A stretch of 64,000 nt of DNA, taken from positions 142,119,313 through 142,183,312 of the forward strand of contig OX578133.1 of the NCBI GenBank assembly GCA_951213105.1. The letters run 5' to 3'. The DNA comes from Amaurobius ferox. Its lineage: Eukaryota > Arthropoda > Arachnida > Araneae > Amaurobiidae. Positions 32,901 to 44,269 of this stretch are shown piece by piece. Under the pieces are notes generated by a model. That model ran no database searches, was not told where the DNA came from, and saw only the letters and a program-made list of their open reading frames with translations. Each line of letters begins with the position of its first letter. Within the stretch, counting starts at the first letter, position 1. The position numbers were made by a program, and so were the translations under genes.

Positions 32901-35900
32901 TCGCGGACCCCCTAAAACCGCGTCGCGGACCTCCAGGGGTCCGGGGACCCCAGTTTGGGAACCACTGGGGTATAGCATTCGATGTGCCCAGCGCCGAGAC
33001 CATCAATCTTTTATCTAACAATTCTAAGCTTTAAGACCATGAGCACCCATAGTGGAGAGCAACGTTCAAGGTTGGATACTCAAGGTCACAAAGTCGGACA
33101 TCAAGCTTAGTCAATGAGTCTAGTCGCTAGTCTCGTTCTTGAGTTTGTCCTCTCTCTTGCCTAGAAAAGGTCTATGGGAGCCCGTGTGTAAGCTTTTCCT
33201 ATTTATATTTTAAAATGTCTGTTGTAACTCTTCGTGTCGCACTGGATTTCTTTTTATCAAAAATCCGATCATATAGCCATATGTATTTTTCTTAATGTCT
33301 TCTTTTAAAAGAACGGATTATTATAATAATTCTATGGTTACCTTCATATTAAAAAATAAATACATTTACAGAACTTAGTTTCTTAAACATTTTCTTTCTC
33401 AACAGGACTGGCATCTGTGACATCAGCTACAGTGGCGAACAACAGTAAAGAAATGTCCGCAATCAGCGACTTTCCTCCTCCCAAGGAATTTCCCAATTAT
33501 TTATCGCACAAGAGACTTTACGATTTGATCAATGTCTACATTGAGAAATTTGATGTTCTTCGACATATAAAATTTCATCACGAAGTTATCCGTGTTAAGC
33601 AAGACGAGGATTACCACAACAATGGAAGATGGGTTGTTACAGTCAAGAATCACAGTACAGGCAAATTAAGCAGCGATACTTATGATGGCGTTTTCGTCTG
33701 CACTGGACAATTTGCTTATCCTAACATACCACAATACCCTGGGCAAGATAAGTTTAAAGGTCGCATAATACATACGAAGTCCTTAAAGACATTCGAAAGT
33801 TTTAGAAATGAGCGGGTCATTGTCCTTGGCATCGGTTGCTCTGGCGTTGATGCGGCAACTGAATCAAGCAATTTTGCTGATCAGGTAAGGTAATAATTCT
33901 TTTTACAACTTGTTCAACATTTTCACTTTCAAATATTTAATTATAAAACTAACAGCCTGTGGCGAAAAGCCCTATCGTTTAAAAAAAAAAAAAATACAGT
34001 TTGGAGATATTGTCATTAAGCGTTCCTGTAGCGGCCATGTAATATCATGTACGTCACCTATAAACTGCGCCACACGTAATAACTCTGTATAGTTGCACGA
34101 TTTGTGCTTAAAAATTCTTATATGTAAAAATGTATTATTTCGTAATAAGATCTCTCGAAAGTTTTAAATATAGATCATATTTAAAAATCTCTTCCCTCCA
34201 CCCTTTTCAAGATTATGAATACGCTAATGGTTTTCTGTTATTTGCAGCTGCTCTGTTTTCCTTCACGAATCAGCTGATTTACTTTTCGAAGTAATTTGTT
34301 TCAGCCAAAATACAAAATGTGCACAAACTTCTTATAACATCACTTACTATAGCAACTGTCGTCAGCTAATGTCTAACAGTTTCCTTTGGAAAGGTACCCG
34401 AGGGAAAATATTACTTGGAATTCGTGGTTCCTATAAACTTGTTTTCCCAAAAATAAAATGGATTGCCCTAGATACATATTAAAAAAATTAATAAATAAAT
34501 AAAAGCAGAGTAAAATAATACATTTTTCTCCAGCCTAATAATGAAGATCGGATTTTGAATAAATTTTTCGATATCGCGTTTCTAAATCAATTACGTCGAT
34601 TTTGATAGTAAATTTTTAATTAAAAAAAAATCCAGTTAAACTCGGGAATTTGCGTTATGAATTCCATTCAAAACTGATTGGAAAGAAAGTTTTTCAATCT
34701 TAATGACTGTGTTAAAATTGAAATTCTGTGATAATATTTTCGACCGCTAAGGAACCTATTCATCTGAAAATCCCCCATAATTCCGTTTAAACATTAAATA
34801 ACTAAAAAACTAATTTGAATATAAAAACATTTTTTCATTTATACAAACATTCAGAAAGCAATCTTTCAACAATAGAAAAAAAAAATCATAATGCATATAT
34901 ATATCTCAATCACTTTTTTGAATACAGATTTAATATTCAATTATTGCACATATTTGTTAATATTCGTGTAGTTAAACTTCCTTCAAGATAAGAGTGTATG
35001 GATTTTCGCAGGATTCATCCTTAGATGCATTAATACCCCTATTTAAAAAAAATCTATGGATTCATCACTGGGGGGGGGGGGGGGGGGAGCTATTTTATAT
35101 GAAGCGAGGGGATCAACTTTTGACTTGGTAGTTGTCACCCATTCGGAAACTCAAAAGTTGAAAATTTATTTGTATCGTAGTACTGCATTTAAAGTAAAAC
35201 AGTGAATTATGTATTGATTATAGGATAGATTTATAGGATTATAGGATAGAGGATATAAAAACTGGGCTATGAAAAATGTGCGTACATGTGAAATATATAA
35301 TTGGTATATAGAAAAAGGTAAAGTGTTTAAAGTTTTGTTTATTAACCTTTGTTAACGCACATATTCATTAAGATCTTAGTGTCATGTCATGTCATACTTT
35401 GATACAGAGTCACACTTTATTGACACATTTTTTATGTATCTTTACTGTCAAAATACATAATTTTGGCATAAAATCTTTGTAATGTGTACTCTTGTGGGGA
35501 GTGAGTATCTAAATGAAGTTTTGGCTTTGAATAGGATATTACTTTTAACACGAAAATTAGTTGTTTAAAATGTAAAAATTGTGTAAATCAGAGAAAATAA
35601 GTCATATAAAATATCATCTGATGATATTTTATTTCAACTCAGTAGTCTATGAGTGTAAAAATAAATTTAAATGAGTGAAAAAGCCCCTGCTCAGAGGAGG
35701 GGGAGGGGGGGGGAGTTCAGGAAAAGTACCAATAAGTATTTTACGTTTTCATCCGTACTCTTTTTTACTTTCCCTGCAATACATGGTAATGTAAAGGGAA
35801 AGTATTGGAATCATGTCGAAAATCGCAACTCGAATTTTTGATGGATCTACACGTTTCGAGACCTCTAGAATATGAAAAAACCATTTTTAGCGTGACGTCT

Positions 35901-38900
35901 GTGTGTATGTCTGTCTGTGTATGTCTGTCTGTCTGTGTGTCTGTCTGTGTGTCTGTGTGTCTGTGTGTCTGTGCAGATTTTGTATCCACTCTAACTTAAA
36001 ACTAATGGACCGAATTTCACAAAATTTGGTAGATAAATCACTTGCGGGCGAGTCTGGGGCTGATTAGTTTTAGGTACGATTCGGGATTAAAGAACCCGCC
36101 TACTTTTGCGAAATGGCCCACAAAAGCTTGTATCCACTCTAACTAAAAAGCTAATGGACTGAATTTCACAAAATTCGGCATATGAGTCACTTGTGGGACA
36201 CCCTGGTGCAGATTAGATTTTGGTATGATTCGGAAAAAAATAACCTGCCTTTTTTTGCTAAATGGCCCGCAAAAATTGTCAAAATCTAAACTAAAGAACT
36301 ACGTATGCTGAAATATATCCATTAAATGCTTGTTTAATACGTAATTTTTAGCGAAGAAATGAATAGGACCAACCCCACTACACTAGGACTAGCCGTTCTC
36401 GAGATATTTCAGTTTTTCGTATTTTCTCTAATCCACCTTTGAAAATAAGTCCAGTTATCAAATGAGAAAGAAAATTGAATTAAAAGTGAATTAAATTTAA
36501 TTAAAATAAAGAGAACGTGAATATAAGTCTGCAGGGAAAGTCATGTGCTGGCCATATCAGATTTTTTCATTTTCTTTGGGTTCATATCATATTAAATGCG
36601 AAGATCAACAGCTTTTACGTGTTAATTATGAATATTTGTTGTCGGTTGTATTGAACGGGCACCACCCTCTGTCTCAGATGAACGATATAAAAAAAAAAGA
36701 AAAAAAAATCACTTAAAAAGGTAAAAGAAGATTAAAATGTTCCGAGAATTATTCTGTTATACTATCCTCTCATATTTAAAAAAATAAATAAAATAATTCA
36801 TTTTGATGTTAACGCGACAATATACACTTTAAAAATTTTTGAAGAAAGGTATTTTTATTTAATGATCTAGTAAAAGTATTAAAAATGAAAATAATAGAAT
36901 GTTTGTAGTTCAAGAATGAAATACTGAGGATATCTTTGTTTTGATGCAATATTTTTTAATTGAGTCGTGCCAATATAGCGCAATACAATATAGAAATTTC
37001 AAAAATAAAAGTAATCAATGCATTCAATAAATTTTTAAATTTATAAATATTAATGTTTTACCATTTTAAACTTTCCTATAATTAAATATACATGTTTGTA
37101 GCTCTGAAAATGTAATGCATTTATTTTAAGTAATTACTTTATGAAGATAAATCTGATCTTGGATTATATTTCAAATATTTTTTACATGTTAAAGGTGTAT
37201 TGTCTGTAAATGAGTTAAGTAAAATACCGTATTCTTTCCAATACAGATTATTGGTAGCTGCAAACTGAAAATTTTGAAAAAAGAAATCTTTTCGGTACAT
37301 AAGTTTCTGGAAGTTATAAATATGTCTCAAAAATAAATATCTGAAGAATCAAAATTGGGTTTCAGTTATTAAAAATATTTTCATCACATATTGATTAACT
37401 TTTGCTTTTTGAGACATAGCATCGAATTGTATAAAAACAATAAAAATATCCCCCCCCCCCCCCTGGGGAAAGAAAAAAAAAGTCGTACTTTAAGTCATTG
37501 CCATTTGATCAAATGTCAATGACTTAAAGGACCAAAAAAAAACCGAAATTATTTCTAATTACGAACATTTTGACTAATGAGAACACGTGTTTCTTCTAAT
37601 GGATAATTAGTTTGACATCCATAAACGATTTATTTCTGACGGTAGCCTTAGAAAGACCGTACTTTAATTTAATAAGTAAAATACATTTTGTGCAAAGGAT
37701 AAGGAAAATTTGAGCAACGTATATAAGCACAAATAACACAATAATGCTTGTGTTATTTATGCTTATATACCTTGTTCAAGTTTTCCTTATCGTACTTGAA
37801 TTTACTGCTTGAGTACGGCTGATAACACGGTTTTGCAATGGAAAAAATTGCTTACAAAAATATTCACACTTTTGCATCGATTTCTGGGTGTTGATTTCAG
37901 GTAAAATATCAAAAGCATTCTATACTTTACGATATTTTAGCAATTAATAATAATAATATATTTTTTACTTATCCTGCTAAAAATATCATTAATATCAATT
38001 TGGTCAATAATGCTGATATGAATGTACATCTATATACGTCGGTATTGTTTATAGTAACATTTAAGTCAGAATTTTAAGATTTTGAATAAGATTACAGCTA
38101 ACTATACTAACTATATGACATAATGAAGAACCAAGAATCTGAGAAATTATTTTATTAAGAATAGTCAAAAGTGATTTACTAGCAACTGTAGTATAAGATT
38201 TATATACAATGGTAACGGATCTAAAGGATATTGTCTTTGTATGAAATTTAGAGATCATTACAACATAAGGAAAATATTAAAAGTTTGTGACATTCTATAA
38301 TTTTCTTGGACACTATTGATGTTGTAGACTCAGCACTTTTAAAGATATTATTCTAATTTAGAAAGTCATTTAAAATTTGCACTTATAATTTTTTTGAAAA
38401 TTATAGCATAATCATTTGTGGCTTTATCCACCTAAGTAATGATAAAGTTAGATTGTAGGTCTTTGACAGCCAATTCCCAATTTGAATAGCTAAATGAAGG
38501 TTTTAATATTATATATATATATATATATTAGGCAATTGATATTACAATTATTTGCATATAGAACACGTTGCCCTGAAACATCACAGGACGCAAGTCACAT
38601 TATATCATTGAACTACGTAATTTAGATAGAAACCCAGTGAGATTGGCATCCACAGGGACCATGCCGTCCTTCCCCTAACTCATCACCTCTCAAATGGACT
38701 TTCGAACCTGCAGATTTATCGTGCCCATATTCCGTGTAGAAGGAGATTATTTTGGGCGCTGACAGAGACGAAAAACCCGAAAATTGTGGCCAAAATTCAT
38801 ATTTTGTTCTATAAATCATTTTTATATATTTTGTTACTGACACATATGTCTATAAAATTATATAAAAATCAATTAGACAGGACAAGTTGTCGCACTTTTT

Positions 38901-41900
38901 TTTATTTACAGCATCTCATTTTGTTCTAGATCATTCAAATTTAAATACCCAAATAGTGAATTAACGAAATACGATGCGAATTTTATTGTCTTTCTCGAAA
39001 AAATCCCATCTGAAATGTGTAACACATGTTCCCGGTCTCCCCTACATTTCGACTAATCATAACACCCAAAATCGTAATGTAACGCAAATGATTTGGGGAG
39101 AATATGATAAAGTAGTAACACTCACCTTCAAGAAAAATTACATTTTGGTTAATTATATTCTACATCTAGGTGCCTGTTTTAAATTATTTTGGACGCATAA
39201 ACTCAAAAATTTGCAATAACACCAAAAACGTATTTCGTTAAGTAGTATAACGATCGATCACTGACACTGACCTATCAAAACTGTCTACTTTGAATCCATG
39301 AATCTACAAATCATTTTTTGATTTTATAAATTTTGAGTACTTAAAGTAATTAAAGAAATATCCAACAGAAATTTCCTGGGAATTCTCTATTATACTCAGG
39401 GCTTGATTAACGCACGGGCCTCCGGGGTCACGGCCCTGGACCTCCAAATTTTAAGGGGGCCCCTAAATTTTGTAAGTGATAAAAAATTTAATTAATCTAC
39501 ATCTGGTAATATTAGTTTTCATTTTAAATTATAAAATATGTTGTAATTTTAAATATTATATATCCTTTAAAGTCATTGGTTTATTACTTTGAAATAAAAT
39601 GTTTGGGAGTTTTCTACATGTACAAAATTTGGGGTTGTTATCCTGAGACCCCAAATTTGTTACGTGTTAATGTTTTGCATGTGTTTGGTATGCGTATGGG
39701 GCCCCCAAATTAACACTAGGCCCTGGGCTTCATCAGGCCCTAACTATACTTTGATACCGACTATACCTGACTATACTTTGTCATTGATTTTGGCTTTTTC
39801 TCCTGCGTGCGACACAGAAGATCGGTGCTGCCGTGAGCGATCCTCTTGTTATAATCACTGGACTATGTGACCGAAAGTGTTGTATTTATAATATAAATAC
39901 CTTAATTTATCTGTCTATTTATCTATCTATATCTGGGTAACGCTTGGCGAAATTTTGATATTTCGTTGAGATTGGCGGACGATTGCTAACTTGGCGAGAT
40001 TTTTTAAATGTTGCCAAATGGAAGAAAATGTCGCCAAATTGATAAAAATGACTCCAAATCAATGAAAATGACGACTAATTGATGAAAATTCAATATCTTA
40101 GAAAGAACATAACACATGACTATATGAATACTGGGTGAAGAGAGAAATCACCTGACTGCAGAGAGGAAACATATATGCGAAGTCAGGGGAAGTCACATCC
40201 CACATTAAGGCTTGTTTGTATAGCATATAAATCCTTTTTTGATTGTACTAAGATATTAAACGGTAAAAATTATACCTGAAAATATTTTCTTTGATTTTAT
40301 TGTTATACTCATGAATATATTACACAAACGACTACCTTCTTGTGAAATTTGGAGTCAATCAAAGCATAAATTTTTTAGTTATGTCGGATTTACGGCCGCG
40401 TGATTAACTTTTGGAAGGCAGTGGACTTTACTCTTCATTCATGGAATTCTGACATTTTCCGCCTTGTTTTTTTACCATTCATTCATAGTATTCTGCTGCT
40501 AGTTTCTACCATAGTGGTTTCTACCTACTTTCATTTCTCCTTGCACTTTTGGCAACGATTTTCTCACCTCAGCCACGTTTTTTATTTTACTGACAGATGC
40601 CAATTTTGTTCTGGTAACCATACCTCGCACTTTTTGCTAGTGCTGATAAAGAAATCTGTTTTCGCCTTCGAAACCAGTTAACACCATTATTTTGGTGTTT
40701 TATGCTGTTTTATAGGAAGTGCCTTTCAGTCATGTTACACTTGCCTATTTGTTGTTGTGCAGTCCTTAGTTTTTTAGTGACCCGAACGAAATTCTGCAGT
40801 CTCTTGGTTCCAATTTACGTTGCAAGTTGTAATTTACGTTTTGTGTTGTATCTGTCTTGTTTACTGCAATTTTTTTTTGTGCATTAAATAAATAAATAAA
40901 TATTAAAATAATATATTTTATATTTTAATTTCTTGTCTTTTCGCTTCAAATATAACATACTTTGTGAAAACTGTATTTTATTTTTCAGGTTTTTCTCAGT
41001 AGTCGTAACGGAGGATGGATTTTTCCTAGACTAGGCCCATACGGCTTGCCTTTTGACTGCTGTTATTTAAGACGATGGTCCGACTTTATCTTCCGGAAAT
41101 TACCATACAGCTGGAGTAGTTGGTATTTTGAAAAAATCTTGGAAAGATTGAAATTCAATCACTCGTTGTACGGCCTCAGGCCACCATACACTGTATGGGC
41201 ACAAGATCCTGTTTTGACCGACGCCTTGCCATCAAGAATTATGTCCGGACATGTTATTGTCAAAAATAACATCAAGACATTTACCGAAAATGGAGTGATA
41301 TTTGAGGGGGAAACTAAGGTTACTGAAGCCGATACAGTTATCATGGCGACAGGATACCAATGGAAATTCCCTTTTTTTGATGATGGAATTATAACAAAGG
41401 ATGGAGATTGCATGAATATATATAAATGCATGTACCCTGCTCAATTGCCACATCCGACCCTTGCAATACTTGGCTTCCTTCTGCCGTTGGGTCCTGGTTT
41501 TCCATTGGGAGAAACCCAGTGTCGATGGGCTTCACTTTTGGTAAATGGAAAAGTTAAATTTCCTAGCACGAAAGAGATGTTTGCAGATGTTAGAAAAACG
41601 TATGAAAATAACAGTAAACGTTATAAAAGGTCCGACAGGTTGACAACTAGAGTTGATTATATAGAATATATGGATGATATAGCATCCCAGTTTGGGGCGA
41701 AACCAAATCTAATGAAACTTTTCTTTACAGACCAAAAATTGTTCTGGGCTTTATGGTTAGGACCGTCACTCCCTTATCAGTATAGGTTAGAAGGTCCTCA
41801 TAAATGGGATGGGGCCCGTAAAACAATCTTAACTTTTAAAGACCGTATGGAGGCTCCGCTGAGAAAGGAGGGGTATAAGAAAACAAAACGAAAATTTCAA

Positions 41901-41981
41901 GCTGTTCCTGTTAAGCTCATTCTTGCTTTTATAGTATTTTGGTTCTGGATAAGTGTACTAGGTGAAATTTCTGCTGTTTAA
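29820..41981 (+). CDS. Flavin-containing monooxygenase (three coding exons, 546 residues)
   Basis: Exons 29820-29988, 33406-33884 and 40989-41981 join exactly in phase (169+479 = 216 codons, then 331 with the TAA stop). Seen: FAD-binding G-x-G-x-x-G (GGGVCG, residues 16-21), Glu39 at the end of the second strand, GGTWRY (45-50), NADPH-binding GIGCSG (198-203), ATGY (336-339) and a C-terminal hydrophobic helix (about 525-541). Length and anchor match the microsomal, vertebrate-like FMO form rather than the shorter insect enzymes. Such enzymes use NADPH and O2 to oxygenate nitrogen or sulfur in amines, sulfides and toxins, on the ER membrane. Odd: the family signature F-x-G-x3-H-x3-(Y/F) reads FKGRIIHTKSL, with Leu183 in place of Tyr/Phe. 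No stop or frameshift, so probably functional. Intron 1 carries a hAT element. Confidence 0.93.
30125..30206. repeat. Possible end of an older hAT-like element hosting the younger hAT
   Basis: CAGGGATCCCCAAACTTTTC at 30131 has the form of a hAT terminal repeat (CAGGGGTCCCCAAACTTTT type). It sits 84 bp left of the intact hAT at 30215, in the same orientation. The matching right end was not found beyond 32975. Confidence 0.35.
30350..32244 (-). pseudogene. hAT transposase (BED finger, RNase H-like core, dimerisation domain), broken
   Basis: From ATG at 32244 the minus strand reads M-D-R-W-L, then a TAA, then the frame with a BED-type zinc finger (CVICYKVLSNESMKSAKLSR, then HLQTRH). A shift at a poly-A/T run follows, then 208 open codons (31872-31246) with MLYKARSGHNENA, AQNVKEELLNRIKK, FAIKLDESTG (catalytic Asp), AFIRYDYDKKLHEDFLFC, GDSIDGARAMCGSKSGL and WVHCCIHREALVTKK. 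Further pieces 31306-31109 and 31044-30574 (AELN-type linker, WILNPF) precede a degraded dimerisation block (LTPFPTTYLCETAFSHLTYL) near 30500, interrupted by a stop. Homology is to the SCAND3/ZBED5/FAM200-like group. Inactive because of at least three frame breaks. Confidence 0.88.
32577..32798 (-). repeat. tRNA-derived SINE (family 1) nested in the hAT element
   Basis: Minus strand: GCCGATGTGGTGGTCGAGCG head, B-box GGGTTCGAGTCCC, then GCATGGATGTTGTAATGTC and a tail of CAAC units. Perfect 12-bp duplications ATTATTTTATTT flank it at 32565-32576 and 32799-32810. It is the second copy of the family at 4129-4366. The same CAACAA-type tail as the family 2 SINE at 16283-16578 suggests a shared LINE partner. 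Confidence 0.9.
33406..33884 (+). CDS. FMO coding exon 2: substrate/NADPH domain
   Basis: Acceptor CTTTCTCAACAG at 33394-33405, donor CAG|GTAAGG at 33885. GA completes Gly57. It contains the family block NNSKEMSAISDFP, then KRLYDLINVYIEKFD, FVCTGQFAYPNIP, FKGRIIHTKS and the second dinucleotide motif VIVLGIGCSGVDAATE. It ends on a codon boundary. Confidence 0.92.
35762..36575 (+). repeat. Hairpin-start interspersed repeat (family A), near-complete copy
   Basis: Starts with the self-complementary TTTACTTTCCCTGCAATACA ... TGTAAAGGGAAAGT. Then come CGAAAATCGCAACTCGAATT, GGATCTACACGTTTCGAGAC, the TTTTTAGCGTGACGTCTGTG block and an expanded (GTCT/GTGT)n run (35898-35975). Two tandem units start TATCCACTCTAACT (35984 and 36130). 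The 3' part is AGCCGTTCTCGAGATATT ... CTGCAGGGAAAGTCATGTGC, ending CAGATTTTTT. The frames read off the GTCT run are not genes. Confidence 0.8.
37668..37790. mobile_element. Short foldback element (family B)
   Basis: AAGGAAAATTTGAGCAACG and ATATAAGCACAAATAACACA at the left are mirrored by TGTGTTATTTATGCTTATAT and CAAGTTTTCCTTA at the right. It shares the TTTAATAAGTAAAATACATT flank with the longer relative at 13826-14120 but lacks that copy's middle. Confidence 0.75.
38628..38735 (-). repeat. SINE family 2 fragment (body only)
   Basis: The + strand AACCCAGTGAGATTGGCATC, CACAGGGACC, CGTCCTTCCCCTA and CGTGCCCATATTCCGTGTAGA match the body of the SINE at 16283-16578, without the tRNA head. Confidence 0.7.
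39397..39742. mobile_element. hAT-type MITE
   Basis: The left end CAGGGCTTGATTAACGCACG and the reverse complement of the right end TAGGGCCTGATGAAGCCC form imperfect inverted repeats with GGGCCCC blocks just inside. Flanks ATTATACT (39389-39396) and ACTATACT (39743-39750) are an 8-bp duplication with one mismatch, as for hAT elements. No coding capacity. Confidence 0.65.
39940..40215 (+). repeat. Partial family A2 repeat
   Basis: TAACGCTTGGCGAAATTTTG, GCTAACTTGGCGAGATTTTT and GCCAAAT/GATGAAAATG repeated motifs correspond to 17690-17830. The end AGTCAGGGGAAGTCACATCC corresponds to the family's GGGAAAGTCATGTGC terminus. Confidence 0.6.
40989..41981 (+). CDS. FMO coding exon 3: C-terminal half and membrane anchor
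   Basis: Acceptor TTTATTTTTCAG at 40977-40988. It starts VFLSSRNGGWIFPRLGPYGL and includes DALPSRIMSG, MATGYQWKFPF, YKCMYPAQLPHPTLAILGF, ETQCRWAS, VDYIEYMDDIASQFGAKPN and YRLEGPHKWDGARKTI. It ends in a basic stretch followed by KLILAFIVFWFWISVL and TAA at 41979-41981. It is unusually long (993 nt): the regions that several exons encode in vertebrate FMOs are fused here. Confidence 0.93.
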   Translation, partial: VFLSSRNGGWIFPRLGPYGLPFDCCYLRRWSDFIFRKLPYSWSSWYFEKILERLKFNHSLYGLRPPYTVWAQDPVLTDALPSRIMSGHVIVKNNIKTFTENGVIFEGETKVTEADTVIMATGYQWKFPFFDDGIITKDGDCMNIYKCMYPAQLPHPTLAILGFLLPLGPGFPLGETQCRWASLLVNGKVKFPSTKEMFADVRKTYENNSKRYKRSDRLTTRVDYIEYMDDIASQFGAKPNLMKLFFTDQKLFWALWLGPSLPYQYRLEGPHKWDGARKTILTFKDRMEAPLRKEGYKKTKRKFQAVPVKLILAFIVFWFWISVLGEISAV

Positions 41982-42504
41982 ATTATTGGAATTCAGTTAA
42001 TGTGTGAATCATTAGGAGATATTTACTGAATTAAATAGTTATATTTGGTGGTGATAGAGTTAATATGTAGGTTAACTGTTCCTTTATATTATATCCGTTT
42101 TATGTTTGTATTTGTGTATGTATATACAATTCTCGGCTGCTTTATTTGCAGGAGAAGGCCAAAAATGCGTGCAAATGTAAATATATAAAACACATATAAC
42201 TGTTTTATTATCATTATTATCACATGTATGCTTACTACCTCTCTTAGATATTATACATTTTACACTTCCTCGTCCCTTTCAGAACAAGATTTTAATTAAA
42301 ATACATATAAACATTATAGAAACCTGCATTTTAGTTCACACAGCTAATTTACATAATAATTGATATTTTCTTTTACACTTGGATGATGCATACGGATCAA
42401 GATTTATTGAAACTCAAATCCTATAAATTTTGCATTGATTGTTTAATTATTTTTTATTGACACTGAGGAATCATCATTTTAAGTATGTTTTAATAGTTTT
42501 AAAT

Positions 42505-42510
42505 AATAAA
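42505..42510 (+). terminator. Candidate FMO poly(A) signal
   Basis: AATAAA, 524 bases after the FMO stop. Another lies at about 43022-43027. In DNA this AT-rich neither is decisive. Confidence 0.3.
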
Positions 42511-43135
42511 TCTAGATAAAAGTATATGATCAAATTTCAAAAATGATTAATTTCCCTTCAATATTTTTTCTTACTTCATATTTGAAATTTGAGTGTTTTA
42601 CAAACAAATGCATATTCTTGTTCTGAAAATGTCCTATAAACATATCAAAACACGTTGAATGTTGTGTTTAGCTGGCTCACTTTACAATTACTGGCTTGGG
42701 TCAATTCCTCAATTTATTTTATAAATATTGTATTTTTAACTATTATATACCGACGTATTTATATTTTTTATACATTATACATATTTAGACGATTTAATGA
42801 CTTGTTTAACTTTTGAGAGAGTTTATATCTTCATGTGCAGAGCTCGAAATTTATGTTCGCCCTATTGTCACTGGTTAGTTAATTTTTGTACTGAGCACAG
42901 GAAATCCGTGAACGACAACAAAGACTGACGACTAGAAAATTTTGTTGGGGAGTAGTTGTCAAGGTAAAATTTCGACCCCTGTTCATGTGGATTATGTTTA
43001 ACTGTATGTTTTTTATTATGTAAATAAAATTATATTTATGCCCACTTCTTTGTATTCTATCAATTACTTTTCCGACATTATTTGTATTATGCGTACATAA
43101 AAGAATTATAATCACTTATTGGAAAAAGAACAACT

Positions 43136-43138
<3 letters not shown>

Positions 43139-43212
<74 letters not shown>

Positions 43213-43262
43213 TTCTATAAGTTTTCCAAAGGACGAGTGGAATATATATATATTCCACTCGT
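43139..43262. repeat. (AT)n microsatellite and adjoining 30-bp perfect palindrome
   Basis: About 70 bp of alternating AT/TA (43139-43209) followed, after 23 bp, by a perfect palindrome 43233-43262 with half-site ACGAGTGGAATATAT. Such arms extrude easily as a cruciform. Peptides of alternating Ile/Tyr read from it are artefacts. Confidence 0.9.
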
Positions 43263-44269
43263 ACTTTCGGCATGGTGCTTGCTTTTCAACTGCTTTGGAC
43301 AACATATTGTTATGGAGTTTTTTCTATTATATTTTGGTTTTAATTTTTAATCCATTTTTGTTTTGTATAAGCTCGTGGGGAACGTTAGATTTACTCACAT
43401 CTGTTTCACCGGAAGCATGATAACAATAGGTCTGCATAGACTTGTTGGCTTGATTTCTCTAAATTGGTTTAGAGAAAATAAGCCTTACGTATTCAATGTT
43501 TGAAAATTTTACACACGACATTAAGTAGAGTACATAAAACTATTTTATTGATTTTAGCTTTGTTAACTAAAAAACAAATTAAAATAATTAAAATAAAACT
43601 AAAACTTTTAAGACCTAAAAATATGTGCGCTATTGTGTATTTTCTCCCTTCGTGTCAACTATACTGGCGCGTTTACCCTATGTCAAATACTTTTAACTTT
43701 TACCTTACTACTCTACACTCCAATGTAGGGCATTCAATACCGGGATAATACCAAAAATCTGTAATTCGATCGTATTTCTGGATTTTAAAATATTAATACT
43801 TTGATCATTAGAAAAACTGGAGAATTTTTAAGGAAAAACAACAAAGCTTATACTAAATCTTAATTTGTAGGGGGATGTAGGGGGGGGGAGGAATGGTTGT
43901 TACCTATCTATGTAAACATAAACAACACAGTGAGCCACAATGAAATGAACAATTTAAGTAACTGCATAGTAACATTAATACCTCTCATAACCCGTAAAAG
44001 GCAAATAACTCAATAAAAATAATCTGATATTGGCAGAACATGACTACTTCCTACATAATGCAATGAATGTACTTCTTTTACAATGAAAAAATTATGTACA
44101 AGATCTACGGCACAATGCTTTTAACGTTGCATTGTACATTTGGCGCTTTTCTGGGTGATGAAATGCAAGACTATTTCGAAGAACCCAATTAACTTAAATT
44201 TCGCGCAAATCTAACTTGACATTCGTCTATGTTGATAGCATCCGCGATAAGCAATTATATTCCACATAT
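43263..44269. other. Gene-free stretch
   Basis: AT-rich sequence with a G run near 43879-43888. No gene or clear repeat boundary was recognised. Confidence 0.5.

Larger units (their letters stand above)
30215..32967 (-). mobile_element. Complete hAT DNA transposon with 8-bp target duplication, in FMO intron 1
   Basis: 2753 bp bounded by the 16-bp perfect inverted repeat CAGTGGTTCCCAAACT / AGTTTGGGAACCACTG, with further CGGACCC-rich imperfect matches. The flanks 30207-30214 and 32968-32975 are both GGGTATAG, the 8-bp duplication expected of hAT. It carries a ZBED/SCAND3-like transposase on the minus strand (antisense to FMO) and a nested SINE at 32577-32798. A TGACATAGCT / AGCTATGTCA hairpin lies near 32308-32330. 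Confidence 0.95.
33885..40988 (+). other. FMO intron 2, repeat-filled
   Basis: GT-AG intron of 7104 bp. It holds family A and B repeats (35762-36575, 37668-37790), a SINE fragment (38628-38735), a hAT-type MITE (39397-39742), part of a family A2 repeat (39940-40215), G runs near 35071-35087 and 35697-35712, and a C run near 37450-37463. No coding sequence was recognised. Confidence 0.7.

Noticed and set aside
35765..35999. Cys/Val/Ser- or Thr/Asp-rich frames on both strands
   Set aside because: They come from the (GTCT)n part of a family A repeat.
43087..43305. 72-codon minus-strand frame rich in Ile-Tyr
   Set aside because: It is read from an (AT)n microsatellite.
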